The notes under the pieces were generated by a model. That model did not search any database and was not told the origin of the DNA. It was given only the letters and a program-made list of their open reading frames with translations. From assembly GCA_937918935.1 (NCBI GenBank), contig CAKZSI010000062.1:20629-84628 (forward strand): a stretch of 64,000 bases of DNA, written 5' to 3'. Position 1 is the stretch's first letter, and each line of letters starts with the position of its first letter. This document shows positions 41,659-50,826 of the stretch, in pieces. Source of the DNA: an uncultured Chloroflexales bacterium (GTDB lineage Bacteria > Chloroflexota > Chloroflexia > Chloroflexales > Chloroflexaceae). Position numbers and translations under genes: made by a program.

Positions 41659-42441
41659 ATGGGCCTGATGGACGGCAAACGGGGTCTGATCCTGGGCGTG
41701 GCGAACGACCACTCGATCGCCTGGGGCATCGCCCGGGCGCTACACCGTGAAGGGGCCACTCTGGGCTTCACCTACGCCGGCGAGGCGCTGGAACGGCGCG
41801 TGCGCCCGCTGGCCGAGAGCCTTCGCGCGCCGCTCATCGCGCCGTGCGACGTGACCCGCGACGAGGAGATTGCCGCGCTCATGGAGCGCGTGCGGGAGGT
41901 CTTCGGCCAGGTTGATGTGCTGGTCCACGCCATCGCCTTCGCCAACAAGGACGAACTGAACGGTCCCTACCTCCGCACTACCCGCGAGGGCTTCCATCTG
42001 GCCATGGATGTCAGCGTCTATTCGCTTACCGCCCTCCTGCGCGCGGCCGAGCCGTTGCTGGCCCCCGGCGCATCCATCCTCACCCTGACCTACCACGGCG
42101 CGCGGCAGGTGATCCCCAATTACAACGTGATGGGCGTTGCCAAGGCGGCGCTGGAGGCCAGCGTGCGCTACCTGGCCGCGGACCTGGGTCCCCGCGGCGC
42201 ACGGGTCAATGCCATCAGCGCCGGGCCGATCCGCACCCTGGCCGCCAGCGGCATCGCCGGTTTTCGCGCCATGCACCGCAACTTTGCGGCGCAGGCGCCC
42301 CTGCGCCGGAACGTTACCATTGATGACGTGGGCGATGCCGCCCTCTGGCTGTGCAGCGATCTCAGCCGCGCCGTGACCGGCGAGGTGCTCTATGTGGATG
42401 CGGGCTTCAACATCATGGGGATGAGCGTTGAAGAGGAGTAA
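41659..42441 (+). CDS. fabI: Enoyl-[acyl-carrier-protein] reductase (NADH-type FabI)
   Basis: The 260-residue enzyme performs the last reduction in each round of type II fatty-acid synthesis. FabI features are the unusual glycine motif GVANDHSIAWGIA, the Tyr-(6)-Lys pair in YNVMGVAK, LTYHGARQVIPNYN before it, and the C-terminal TGEVLYVDAGFNIMGM. The ATG at 41659 has AGAGGAG about seven bases upstream; the frame extending to 41578 translates the GAGGTGTG repeat. It follows the SDR gene after a hairpin, so it may be only partly coexpressed with the pterin genes. Confidence 0.94.
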   Translation: MGLMDGKRGLILGVANDHSIAWGIARALHREGATLGFTYAGEALERRVRPLAESLRAPLIAPCDVTRDEEIAALMERVREVFGQVDVLVHAIAFANKDELNGPYLRTTREGFHLAMDVSVYSLTALLRAAEPLLAPGASILTLTYHGARQVIPNYNVMGVAKAALEASVRYLAADLGPRGARVNAISAGPIRTLAASGIAGFRAMHRNFAAQAPLRRNVTIDDVGDAALWLCSDLSRAVTGEVLYVDAGFNIMGMSVEEE

Positions 42442-42720
42442 TGCGATTCTGGATCTGGGGCGCGCATGGGTGTGACGGCAGAAGGGCCCGGGTTCTTTTG
42501 CAGGCTCCGGTCGCACTGCTCCTGAGTGTGCTACAATACCGTAACCATTGGCGCGGGCCGCCTGTCGTCAAAGGCGCCTGTCGCTGGTTAGAAGCCAGTT
42601 TGCCGTTTTGGCGATGAGAGAATGCCGCTGCTTTGCGTTGATGTCGGTGTGTGGAGACACCGTTAGCGAGCAGCGACAAAGAACGCCGAGACGACCCATC
42701 GAGTATCGCTGAGGTCAGCT

Positions 42721-43083
42721 ATGCCTACATCAGTAGCGGTGGTGGCAAGCGACGCCCGCGCCCGCGAGCGGCTGGCGGCGCTGATCCCGAACGACTCGTT
42801 CAGCATATCCACACACACGCCGGACGGCCTCCCCCAGGAGTTGCCCAATCTGTTCATCATCGCGCTGCCGGCGTTGGAAACCCCCGAGGAACAACTGATC
42901 GAGCGGCTGCGCGCCGATGACGCCACGGCGAACATCCCCATTGTGATCGCCAGCGCCCTGCCAATGGTGCATTTGCATTCGGTGCCCTATGCCGCCGACT
43001 GGACCATCGCCGTGGTCGAGGAACCGGTGAAGGCCGCCGAACTCGCCGATACGATCAGGTTCCTGCTCAACCCCGACGCTTGA
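42721..43083 (+). CDS. Degenerate response-regulator receiver-like protein
   Basis: The 120-residue stand-alone protein follows the receiver pattern of strands and helices: VAVVASDARARERLAAL, LPNLFIIALPAL, IPIVIASALPM and VVEEPVKAAELADTI. The phosphoacceptor Asp position after strand 3 is Ala/Leu (FIIALPAL), the acidic pair near the N-terminus is reduced to one Asp, and the usual Lys-Pro of strand 5 reads Glu-Glu-Pro. It is therefore probably a phosphorylation-independent pseudo-receiver. No kinase or output domain is adjacent; its neighbours are fabI and a URO-D-family gene. Confidence 0.7.
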   Translation: MPTSVAVVASDARARERLAALIPNDSFSISTHTPDGLPQELPNLFIIALPALETPEEQLIERLRADDATANIPIVIASALPMVHLHSVPYAADWTIAVVEEPVKAAELADTIRFLLNPDA

Positions 43084-43100
43084 ACACGCTTCTTCTGGCG

Positions 43101-43135
43101 CAGGGCCGAAGCAATGGCTGCCTCAATGCTTCCAA
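43101..43135. repeat. Degenerate GGGCCGAAGC-class inverted repeat
   Basis: GGGCCGAAGCAATGG with a partial complement CAATGCTTCC; a decayed relative of the element at 47360-47400. Confidence 0.55.
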
Positions 43136-43205
43136 AACCTGGGGGTGAGGCACGTGCCGTAGACAACGTCGCTGAACCTCGGAAGGCGGGTCGAGGAGGC
43201 CGCGG

Positions 43206-44183
43206 ATGAACAAACAAGACCTGTTGCAGGCGACCATCGCGCGGCGGACCACCCCGCGCACCCCCATCGCCCTGTGGCGCCACTGGCCGATCGAGGATCG
43301 CTCCGCCGAGGCGCTGGCCCGGGCCACCCTGGAGTTTCAACAACGCTTTGACTTCGATTTCATCAAGGTCACGCCCTCCCAGACCTTCGTGGCCGAGGAT
43401 CTGGGACTCACCGGCGTCTACGATGGCAATGCCGAGGGCGACCTGGTGAAGGGGCCGCCGCCGATCACCACGCTGGAGCAGTGGGAGGCCCTGCGCCCCC
43501 AGCCAGTGAACGCAGGCGCCCTGGGTCGTCAATTGCGCTGCCTGGAACTGATCGCCGCTGGCGCTGGCGATACGCCCTTCATCCAGACGATCTTCAACCC
43601 GCTCACCGTGGCCCGCTGTCTGGCCGGCCCCCGCGCGGTGATCTGGCGACGCCGCCATCCCGAGGTGTTCCGACGCGGTTTCGAGGCCATCGTCGAGACG
43701 TGGAGCGCCTTCGTGGCGGCGGTGATGCGCACCGGCGCGGCGGGCATTTTCCTGTCCACTACTGACGCCAGTTACAGTGTGATGTCCGAGGAAGAATACC
43801 AGCGCTGGGGCCGCCCGGGCGATCTGGAGGTGGCCGCGGCGAGCCGCGACGGCTGGCTGAACGTGCTGCACCTCCACGGCGAGGAGTTGATGATCGACCT
43901 CGTAGCCGATTACCCCTTCCAGGTGGTGAACTGGCACGACCGCAAGGCCGGGCCGTCATTGCGCGAGGGCGCCGCGCGCTTCAGCGGCGCGGTGGCCGGC
44001 GGCCTGGCGCAGTGGGACACCCTGCTGGCTGCCACGCCAGAGGAGGTGGCGCGCGAAGCGCGCGAGGCCATCGTTCAGGTGGACAGGCGGGGGCTGATCC
44101 TCGCCGCGGGCTGCGTCACGCCAATAACTGTGCCCGAATCGAACATTCGCGCGGCCATTGCCGTGGCGCGGGGCGCGGGGTAG
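43206..44183 (+). CDS. Uroporphyrinogen decarboxylase (URO-D) superfamily protein
   Basis: The 325-residue protein has the URO-D barrel pattern (FDFDFIKVTPSQTFVAEDLG near the N-terminus, HLHGEELMIDLVADYPFQVVNWHD near the C-terminus, and LAAGCVTPITVPESNIRAA at the end). Residues that define true HemE (N-terminal RQAGR) are missing; the N-terminus reads IALWRHWP. The family also includes corrinoid methyltransferases, so methyl transfer or another pterin or corrinoid reaction is a reasonable alternative. It is an isolated gene with AGGAGG upstream. No substrate can be assigned. Confidence 0.78.
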   Translation: MNKQDLLQATIARRTTPRTPIALWRHWPIEDRSAEALARATLEFQQRFDFDFIKVTPSQTFVAEDLGLTGVYDGNAEGDLVKGPPPITTLEQWEALRPQPVNAGALGRQLRCLELIAAGAGDTPFIQTIFNPLTVARCLAGPRAVIWRRRHPEVFRRGFEAIVETWSAFVAAVMRTGAAGIFLSTTDASYSVMSEEEYQRWGRPGDLEVAAASRDGWLNVLHLHGEELMIDLVADYPFQVVNWHDRKAGPSLREGAARFSGAVAGGLAQWDTLLAATPEEVAREAREAIVQVDRRGLILAAGCVTPITVPESNIRAAIAVARGAG

Positions 44184-44357
44184 GCCTGGCGCCACGCACA
44201 GACACCCTTGCTTGTAGCGTCTCGCGAAAAGATTGACTCGAAACGATGGCGGCGCGAGCGCGTTAAGCCATACCGCTCAGGCCCCTCAGATCATTACGGC
44301 CACTGCTCTTTTGGGAGGGCAACGGAAACCAGGTCTAAGCGCATGAAGCAGGCGAGA

Positions 44358-44456
44358 TCAAAGCAGGTCAATGAACTCCCGGACGGTCAGCCCGGCCTGG
44401 CGAATGATCGCCCGCAACGCGCCCCGGTCAAGCTCATCGTGGTCGGGCACACTCAT
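44358..44456 (-). pseudogene. Remnant of a HicA-family toxin gene (C-terminal fragment)
   Basis: Read from an ATG at 44456, the minus strand gives 32 residues with the pattern VPDHDELDRG, then LRAIIRQAGLTVREFIDLL and a stop. This is the typical C-terminus of HicA/YcfA mRNA interferases. Upstream in frame a TGA follows within five codons (GCG CCC CTG GCG ACT precede the ATG), and the N-terminal double-stranded RNA-binding portion is not visible. No hicB partner follows. It is therefore a decayed toxin-antitoxin locus, not a functional small gene. Confidence 0.6.
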
Positions 44457-44637
44457 AGTCGCCAGGGGCGCTCACGCTCGATGAATCATATGACTGCCCC
44501 GCTACCGGGCGAGTGTGAGGCTGGTTTCCCCTCCGGTGCACGCACCACAGGCGAAGCGTGAAGGCGCATGACAGCCCGAGGGCTGATGCAGCGCCAGGCG
44601 CTTACACCAGCCCTCCGTGTCGTCTTGCCGCAACGTG

Positions 44638-44713
44638 TGGAGCCAATGGCCGGACTCGAACCGGCGACCGGCTGTTTACGAAACAGCTGCTCTACCGACT
44701 GAGCTACATTGGC
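44638..44713 (-). tRNA. tRNA-Thr (anticodon CGT)
   Basis: The minus strand folds as a full cloverleaf. Acceptor GCCAATG pairs with CATTGGC, the D arm is GCTC...GAGC, the anticodon stem GCTGT/ACAGC encloses loop TTCGTAA with anticodon CGT, and the T arm is GCCGG TTCGAGT CCGGC. The discriminator is T (U), and CCA is encoded at the 3' end. It decodes ACG threonine codons. Confidence 0.95.
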
Positions 44714-44904
44714 AGACCTCCCGCACCATAAAATTGTAGCGGAAACCGGTCCTTCTGTCAAGGTGCATGCGCCGCATCCGCCATCGAATGCACAGCTTTC
44801 CAGCGCCCAGAATGCCTTACAACCCGCACCCCGCAATGCTATAATGCAGGAGAGCTGGCAGCCCGGCGGCAACGCGGGCAGTCACGCCGCAGGGGAGGTG
44901 GGCT

Positions 44905-47346
44905 GTGCCCGAGGAGATACCGGTTCTATTCAATTTTCCCGCCAGTGGTGCGCCTGACCTGGCCAGCGACGAACTGCAGGAGGAGCGCGAACTGGCCGTG
45001 TTGCCACTCTCCGATACCGTCCTCTTCCCATACATGCAGGCCCAACTGTTTCTTGGCGAAGCGGCGGCCCTGGCCACGGTAGAGTCGGCCTGCGCTGGCG
45101 ATCACACCCTGCTGGCACTGGCCTGCCGCAATGTCCAGGGAGAGTATGCAAGCCTGGACGATCTCTACAGCATCGGGGTCGAAGCGCATGTCGAGCGGGC
45201 GCGCAAGATGCCCGATGGCTCCACAGGGGTGGTGCTGACCGGCCGGCGACGGATGCGCGTCATCAGGGTGGTGAGCGAAGCCCCGGTGCTGCGGGTGCGG
45301 GCGATACCGCTGGCGCCAATCGAAGAGCGCAGCATCGCCGTCGAGGCACTGATGCGCGGGGTACTGGCGCTCTTTGAGCGCGTGGTGCGCATGTCGCGCT
45401 CCCTGCCCGATGATGCCTATGTGACGGCCCTGAACGTGAACCAGGCCAGCGGCCTCGCCGACCTCATCGCTGCTACGCTGCCTCTCCCACGCGCCACGCG
45501 CCAGGAAATACTGGAAACCCTCGATCCGGAAGAACGCCTGCACCGCGTCAGCGCCCTGCTCTCACGCGAACTGGATGTGCTTGAACTGGAGAGTCGCATT
45601 CAGTCGCAGGTGCAGAAGGAGGTTGACCGTAGCCAGCGCGAACTCTATTTGCGCGAACAGTTGAAGATTATTCAGCGCGAACTTGGGCAGGAGGATCCGA
45701 CGCAGCGCGAGACGCTCGTGCTCCGCGAACGGGCGGCGGCCACTCCGCTGCCCGAGCGCGCCCGCGCCCGCGTCACCGAAGAGATTGCCCGTCTGGAGAG
45801 TATTCCGCCCCATAGTCCCGAATATGCGGTGGTGCGCACCTACCTGGACTGGGTGCTGGCCCTGCCCTGGGGCGCGATGAGCGATGATCGCACCGATCTG
45901 CGCGCCGCGGCCCGCGTGCTTGATAAGAACCACTACGGGCTGGCGAAGGTGAAGGACCGCATCCTGGAGTTCATCGCCGTGCGGCAACTGGCCGGGCCGC
46001 ATCAGCACTCGCCTATCCTCTGCCTCGTCGGTCCGCCCGGCGTAGGCAAGACCAGCCTGGGCCGCAGCGTCGCCGAGGCGCTGGGGCGCAGTTTCGTACG
46101 CCTGAGCCTGGGCGGTGTGCGCGATGAGGCCGAGATCCGCGGCCATCGCCGCACATACATCGGGGCTATGCCCGGGCGCATCATTCAGCGTATGAAGGAG
46201 GCCGGGGCGCTGAATCCGGTGCTGATGCTCGATGAAGTGGATAAGATCGGGGTGGATTTCCGCGGTGATCCCGCCGATGCGCTACTCGAGGTGCTCGACC
46301 CGGAGCTGAATAACACCTTTGCGGATCATTATCTCGATCTGCCTTTTGATCTTTCCAGAGTTTTCTTCATTACCAGCGCCAACTACCTGGACGAGATCCC
46401 CGAGCCGCTGCTCGACCGCATGGAGGTGATCGAACTGCCCGGCTACACCGAGGAGGAAAAGTTGCAGATCGCCCGGCGCTTCCTCGTGCCCCGACAGATC
46501 GCCGCCTGCGGCCTGCCGCCCGCCTCCCTGCGCTTTGGGGAGATGACACTGCGGGCCATTATTCGCGGCTATACCTACGAGGCCGGCGTGCGCGGCCTTG
46601 AGCGCGAGATCGCTGCAATCTGCCGCAAGATCGCCCGGCGCATTGCCGAGGGCCGGCGTGCCCCCCGCGTGATTACCCCGCGCCTGGTGGAGAAACTCCT
46701 CGGGCCCCCGCGCTACGATGTGAGCAGCGTGGAGGAGCACGACCAGATCGGCGTCGCCACGGGGATGGCCTATACCGGCGCTGGCGGCGACACCCTGCCG
46801 GTCGAGGTCTCGTTGATGGAAGGGAAGGGCACGTTGACCCTCACCGGGCAACTCGGCGAGGTGATGCAAGAGTCGGCCCACGCCGCGCTGTCGTATGCGC
46901 GGGCCAATGCCGCGGCCCTGGGGCTGGATGCCCGGCGCTTCGAGAAGACCGATATCCACGTCCATGTGCCCGAAGGCGCCACGCCCAAGGACGGTCCCTC
47001 CGCCGGTCTGACGATCGCCATCGCGCTGATCTCCGCCCTCAGTGGCCGCACTGTGCGCCGCGACGTGGCGATGACCGGCGAACTGACCCTCCGTGGGCGC
47101 ATTCTGCCCGTCGGCGGGATCAAGGAGAAGGTGCTGGGGGCCTACCGCGCCGGCATCCGCGAAGTGGTGCTGCCGAAGAAGAACGGGCGCGACCTGGTCG
47201 AAATCCCCACCGTGGTGCGCTCAAAGTTAAACGTGCGCCTGGTCAGTCACATTGACGAGGTTATTGCTCTGGTCCTCGGTCCGCCTCCGCCAAAGCCCGA
47301 GAAGCGCAGCGCCCGCGCCGTGATCACTCGCGCACGCGAGGATTGA
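44905..47346 (+). CDS. lon: ATP-dependent protease La
   Basis: The 813-residue cytoplasmic protease degrades damaged and regulatory proteins. Domains in order are an N-terminal substrate-binding LON domain (about 30-225), a coiled region ([20 protein letters not shown]), the AAA+ module with Walker [12 protein letters not shown] and Walker [12 protein letters not shown], and the proteolytic domain with catalytic Ser in [11 protein letters not shown] and Lys in [10 protein letters not shown]. The start is GTG at 44905 with GGGAGG upstream. It stands alone beside the tRNA. Length and motifs are normal. Confidence 0.97.
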   Translation: MPEEIPVLFNFPASGAPDLASDELQEERELAVLPLSDTVLFPYMQAQLFLGEAAALATVESACAGDHTLLALACRNVQGEYASLDDLYSIGVEAHVERARKMPDGSTGVVLTGRRRMRVIRVVSEAPVLRVRAIPLAPIEERSIAVEALMRGVLALFERVVRMSRSLPDDAYVTALNVNQASGLADLIAATLPLPRATRQEILETLDPEERLHRVSALLSRELDVLELESRIQSQVQKEVDRSQRELYLREQLKIIQRELGQEDPTQRETLVLRERAAATPLPERARARVTEEIARLESIPPHSPEYAVVRTYLDWVLALPWGAMSDDRTDLRAAARVLDKNHYGLAKVKDRILEFIAVRQLAGPHQHSPILCLVGPPGVGKTSLGRSVAEALGRSFVRLSLGGVRDEAEIRGHRRTYIGAMPGRIIQRMKEAGALNPVLMLDEVDKIGVDFRGDPADALLEVLDPELNNTFADHYLDLPFDLSRVFFITSANYLDEIPEPLLDRMEVIELPGYTEEEKLQIARRFLVPRQIAACGLPPASLRFGEMTLRAIIRGYTYEAGVRGLEREIAAICRKIARRIAEGRRAPRVITPRLVEKLLGPPRYDVSSVEEHDQIGVATGMAYTGAGGDTLPVEVSLMEGKGTLTLTGQLGEVMQESAHAALSYARANAAALGLDARRFEKTDIHVHVPEGATPKDGPSAGLTIAIALISALSGRTVRRDVAMTGELTLRGRILPVGGIKEKVLGAYRAGIREVVLPKKNGRDLVEIPTVVRSKLNVRLVSHIDEVIALVLGPPPPKPEKRSARAVITRARED

Positions 47347-47359
47347 TCGTCCCCGCGCG

Positions 47360-47400
47360 GTAGGGCCGAAGCATTGGCTGCGTCAATGCTTCGGCCCTAC
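47360..47400. repeat. Long inverted repeat, GTAGGGCCGAAGC class (best copy)
   Basis: A 17-bp perfect stem, GTAGGGCCGAAGCATTG with its complement, encloses GCTGCGT between the convergent lon and SH3-protein genes. It ends inside the last codons of the SH3 gene and probably acts as a bidirectional terminator. Confidence 0.85.
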
Positions 47401-48062
47401 GGAGCAGCGGTCAGAAAATCTGCCGCGACGTAGCCCTCGCGCCCATCGGGGACACGCACCTTGCGCCAGAGGTAGTCGCCACCCGGCACATCCTCGCCGA
47501 TCGCTTCGACCCGGGTGCCTTCGGGCAGGGTGGTGATCGGCGCGCCGGCGGTCGAGGGTTCTGGTCGCAGGAAGAGCCCCTGTCCCCCCGTGCCGCTGAC
47601 GATGTAGAAACGCCCGCCAACCGGGGCCGCCATAGGCGCTTCGGACGTCGGCGGCGGGTATGGTGTGCCCGAAGTCCCGTTGCCGGGCAGAGGGGTCGTG
47701 ACGGGCGCAGTAGTGGGTTCGCGGAAGCCCAGGCCGCTTTCGCGCTGTTCGGTGCGGGCAAAGGCGAGCAGTGCAATCAGCAGCACGATGCCCAGCAACG
47801 CGATCCCTGCCAGGTAGCGCCAGCCGCCGGCCTGCAACCACAACTGGAACTCCTGAGGCGAAGCCGGCAGCGGGCCGCGCGCCGCGCGCCGCCGGCCAGA
47901 TGAGCGTTCCCTGCGCCAGTAGGGATCGGCTGGCGCCCGCTCGACCCACTCGTCGTCCTCGGGGTCGTAGCGTCGAGTCTGGCCGGACCGGCCGGTTGGC
48001 TCTGGTACGTCTCGGTCGGGTAGCCGTTGCGTCTGCCCGCGCCGATTCTCCGCGTCACCCAT
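47397..48062 (-). CDS. Single-pass membrane protein with extracytoplasmic SH3-like domain
   Basis: The 221-residue protein has a long charged cytoplasmic N-terminus (about 1-75, Arg/Asp rich, with ten-residue stretches such as RRYDPEDDEW), one transmembrane helix (about 84-105, YLAGIALLGIVLLIALLAF), a Pro/Thr linker (115-145) and a C-terminal bacterial SH3 domain (150-220: GLFLRPEPSTAGAPITTLPEGTRVEAIG, then WRKVRVPDGREGYVAADFL). SH3b domains commonly bind peptidoglycan or peptides, so a cell-envelope role is likely. It is convergent with lon across an inverted repeat. Confidence 0.8.
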   Translation of the reverse strand: MGDAENRRGQTQRLPDRDVPEPTGRSGQTRRYDPEDDEWVERAPADPYWRRERSSGRRRAARGPLPASPQEFQLWLQAGGWRYLAGIALLGIVLLIALLAFARTEQRESGLGFREPTTAPVTTPLPGNGTSGTPYPPPTSEAPMAAPVGGRFYIVSGTGGQGLFLRPEPSTAGAPITTLPEGTRVEAIGEDVPGGDYLWRKVRVPDGREGYVAADFLTAAP

Positions 48063-48540
48063 AGTGGTCTCCTTTTCCAGCGGATGTATGATAGCATAGA
48101 AGCACGTGAAACGGAAAAGGCGCCCCTGCGGCCACGGTGAGGACTCCCGCCATCCCGGTAGGGGCGGCTACGGGTGGGCGGCCACGCGGGCCGCCCCACC
48201 ACCGGCGCCTGGAGGCGGGGCTACGGGTGGGCGGCCACGAGGGCCGCCCCTACATGGCGGAAGGGGATCTTCGGATGCTGCTGCCCGGGTGAGAAGGCAG
48301 CAATGTTCGTCAAAGGGTTTGAGGCTGCATGTGCCAGGTCTCGCAGCCGTGTGCTCTCTGCCACGACCATGCGGGTGAGACGCCCGCGAGACCAGGTTTT
48401 AGCTCGTCCATGTTCCCAGGAGAAGTGTGAACACGTACCCATTGCACCAGCGACTGCGGGGAACGGCGTTGCAGGCATCCCCCGATGCCTGTCCGTTACC
48501 GGTATGCCCGATCCACGCATGTGACATCTGAGGTCACTCG
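48063..48540. other. Intergenic region with direct repeats of a hairpin element
   Basis: About 480 bases without a gene. At 48156-48255 two direct copies of a GGGGCGGCTACGGGTGGGCG-type unit, each with a GGGCCGCCCC complement, form a compound of the GTAGGGGCGG class also seen at 6568. From 48300 to 48540 there is no recognisable element except a GGTGAGACGCCC/GGGCGTCTC-like pair near 48372. The pyrC promoter is not evident. Confidence 0.55.
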
Positions 48541-49542
48541 ATGGAAATCACCCTCGACTCGCCCCTCGACATGCACCTCCACCTGCGCGAGGGGGCCATG
48601 CTGCGCCAGGTCGCCCCGTTGAGCGCCCGCCACTTCGCCGGGGCAGTGGTGATGCCCAATCTTGTGCCGCCGGTGGATAGCCTGGAACGGCTGCGCGCCT
48701 ACCGCACGGCGATTCTCGATGCCGTTGCCCCCTTCACCTTCATGCCCTGGATGACTCTCTTCTTCCGTCCCTATCCGGAGAATCTGCTGGCCGCCGCGCG
48801 GCACGAGATCATCGGCGTCAAGCTCTACCCCGAGGGCGTGACCACGAACAGCAGCGAGGGGGTGCGCGACATGGAGGCGGTGGAGGAGACCCTGGCGCGC
48901 ATGGAGCGCCTGGGCATTCCGCTGCTGGTCCACGGTGAGACGCACGGCTTTGTGCTTGACCGGGAAGCCGAGTTTCTGCCCGTCTACGCCCGCTGGGCTG
49001 AACGCTTCCCCCGTCTGACGATCGTGATGGAGCACATAACCACTGCTGCGGCGCTCGATCTGCTCGATCGCCACCCCAATCTCGCAGCGACGGTGACGGT
49101 ACACCACTTGCTGACCACTCTCGACGACGTGGCCGGGGGATTGCTTCAGCCGCACCTGTTCTGCAAGCCTGTTCCGAAGCGCCCCGAGGATCGCGCCGCG
49201 TTACAGGCCGCAGCGCTGCGCGCCCATCCGCGCCTGATGTTTGGCAGCGATTCGGCGCCGCATCCCCGTGAGCGCAAAGAGGCTGCCGCGTGCGCCGCGG
49301 GGGTCTTCAGCGCGCCGGTGGCCCTGGCGTTGCTCGCGGAACTGTTCGCGCGCCACGAGGCGCTGGCCAATCTACAGGCGTTCGTTTCGGACAATGCCCG
49401 GCGGGTGTATGGCGTCACCCCGCCAGCACGGCGCGTCCATCTGGCCCGGCGCCCCTGGCAGGCGCCGGAGCGGTACGGGGATGTCGTGCCGTTCTATCAC
49501 GGTCAGACGCTGGAGTGGCAGGTGATCGATGTTGAATCCTGA
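48541..49542 (+). CDS. pyrC: Dihydroorotase (PyrC type)
   Basis: The 333-residue enzyme cyclises carbamoyl aspartate to dihydroorotate in pyrimidine synthesis. The amidohydrolase metal motif DMHLHLREG (residues 10-18) is followed by [13 protein letters not shown] with the carbamylated Lys, LLVHGET, VMEHITT, VHHL and [12 protein letters not shown] with the metal Asp. This is the short class II (E. coli PyrC-like) form. It overlaps the following phosphodiesterase gene by 14 bases, so the two are cotranscribed. The start ATG has GAGG about ten bases upstream. Confidence 0.95.
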   Translation: MEITLDSPLDMHLHLREGAMLRQVAPLSARHFAGAVVMPNLVPPVDSLERLRAYRTAILDAVAPFTFMPWMTLFFRPYPENLLAAARHEIIGVKLYPEGVTTNSSEGVRDMEAVEETLARMERLGIPLLVHGETHGFVLDREAEFLPVYARWAERFPRLTIVMEHITTAAALDLLDRHPNLAATVTVHHLLTTLDDVAGGLLQPHLFCKPVPKRPEDRAALQAAALRAHPRLMFGSDSAPHPRERKEAAACAAGVFSAPVALALLAELFARHEALANLQAFVSDNARRVYGVTPPARRVHLARRPWQAPERYGDVVPFYHGQTLEWQVIDVES

Positions 49543-50800
49543 GTCCGTTGCGGCGGTCGAAGCGGCCCGGTTCGGTGAGCGGTTCGTGCGCCCGCTCTAC
49601 ACTGGCTACGGCTTCGCCGCGATCCCCGGGACGATCGAGCGCCTGCTCACCGGCGCCAGCAGCGAAGCCCTGCCCCCCGCGGCCATTCCCGGCGGCCTGG
49701 AGCGACGCGAGACGGTGATCCTGCTGTTCCTGGACGCGCTCGGCTGGCAATTCTTCGCCGCGTATGTTGATCGGTACCCCTTCCTGCGACGCGCGCTCGA
49801 TGAGGGCGTGGTCTCCCGGCTTACGACCATGTTCCCCTCAACCACCGCGGCTCATGTGACGACCATCCACACCGGCCTGCCGCCAGGTCAGTCGGGGGTC
49901 TTCGAGTGGTTCTTCCATGAACCGAGCCTGGGCCGCATCATCGCGCCATTGCTCTTCTCCTACGCCGGGGAGCGCGAGCGTGAGACCCTCGCCGCCGCCG
50001 GGGTGGAGCCGACAGCGCTGTTCCCCACGGCGACGCTGTATCAGCGCCTCGGGGCGGTGGGGGTGCATTCGACCGTGTTCATGCACCGCGCCTATGCCAA
50101 CTCCTCCTTCAGCCGCGTCGTCTGCGCGGGGGCCGACACGGTGGCCTACGATACCCTCGCCGAGACGATCACCCTGCTTGGCCAGCGGCTGGAAGCCCGA
50201 CGCGGCCCGGCCTACTATTTTGTGTATGTGGACACCATTGACGACCTGTGCCACACCTACGGCCCCGGAGCGCCCCACGTCGCAGCCGAGATTGACACCG
50301 TGCTGACCACCCTCGACCGGCTGCTGCACCCCCTCCTGGCCCGGCTGGGACGGCCCGTGTTGCTGTTGTTCACCGCCGACCACGGGCAGATCGAGGTGAA
50401 CCCGGCTGCCAGCCTCATGGTCAACCGGCTCGTCCCCGAACTGATGGCCGCTACCCCCACCGGCGCCGACGGGAGTCCGCTGGCGCCGGGAGGCTCGAAC
50501 CGCGACCTGTTCCTCTACCTCAACCGGGATCGGGTGGAGGAGATGCGTGCCGCGCTCAGCGAAGGCCTTGCCGGACGCGCCGAGGTGCATCGCGTGGCCG
50601 ACCTGGCGGCCGAGGGCCTCTTTGGCCCCCACGTCTCGCCCCTCTTGCGGGCCCGCGCCGGCGACCTGGTGGTGCTGCCCTACGCCGGCGAGTCGGTATG
50701 GTGGGACGCCGAGCCGTTCAAGCTGCGCCACCTGGGGATGCACGGCGGCCTGACCCCCGAAGAGGCGCATACGCTGCTCGGCGCGTTGATGTATGCGTAG
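49529..50800 (+). CDS. Type I phosphodiesterase/nucleotide pyrophosphatase family protein
   Basis: The 423-residue protein of the alkaline-phosphatase superfamily shows the two-metal site: [24 protein letters not shown] with nucleophile Thr, [15 protein letters not shown] and [12 protein letters not shown]. No signal peptide is seen, so it may be cytoplasmic and act on nucleotides or phosphodiesters. Its 14-base overlap with pyrC links it to pyrimidine metabolism, but the substrate is unknown. Length is normal for stand-alone family members. Confidence 0.88.
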   Translation: MLNPESVAAVEAARFGERFVRPLYTGYGFAAIPGTIERLLTGASSEALPPAAIPGGLERRETVILLFLDALGWQFFAAYVDRYPFLRRALDEGVVSRLTTMFPSTTAAHVTTIHTGLPPGQSGVFEWFFHEPSLGRIIAPLLFSYAGERERETLAAAGVEPTALFPTATLYQRLGAVGVHSTVFMHRAYANSSFSRVVCAGADTVAYDTLAETITLLGQRLEARRGPAYYFVYVDTIDDLCHTYGPGAPHVAAEIDTVLTTLDRLLHPLLARLGRPVLLLFTADHGQIEVNPAASLMVNRLVPELMAATPTGADGSPLAPGGSNRDLFLYLNRDRVEEMRAALSEGLAGRAEVHRVADLAAEGLFGPHVSPLLRARAGDLVVLPYAGESVWWDAEPFKLRHLGMHGGLTPEEAHTLLGALMYA

Positions 50801-50826
50801 CTTCCCATGGTTGCGGCGCCGCCGGG

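Larger units (their letters stand above)
44184..44904. other. Intergenic region with hicA remnant and tRNA
   Basis: About 720 bases. It contains a hicA-like fragment on the minus strand (44358-44456), tRNA-Thr on the minus strand (44638-44713), and A+T-richer sequence at 44715-44760 and 44830-44850 that should carry the tRNA and lon promoters. No complete protein gene is seen. Confidence 0.7.

Noticed and set aside
44208..44561. A 117-codon plus-strand frame between the URO-D gene and the tRNA
   Set aside because: It is antisense to the hicA remnant and has no recognisable domain or ribosome site.
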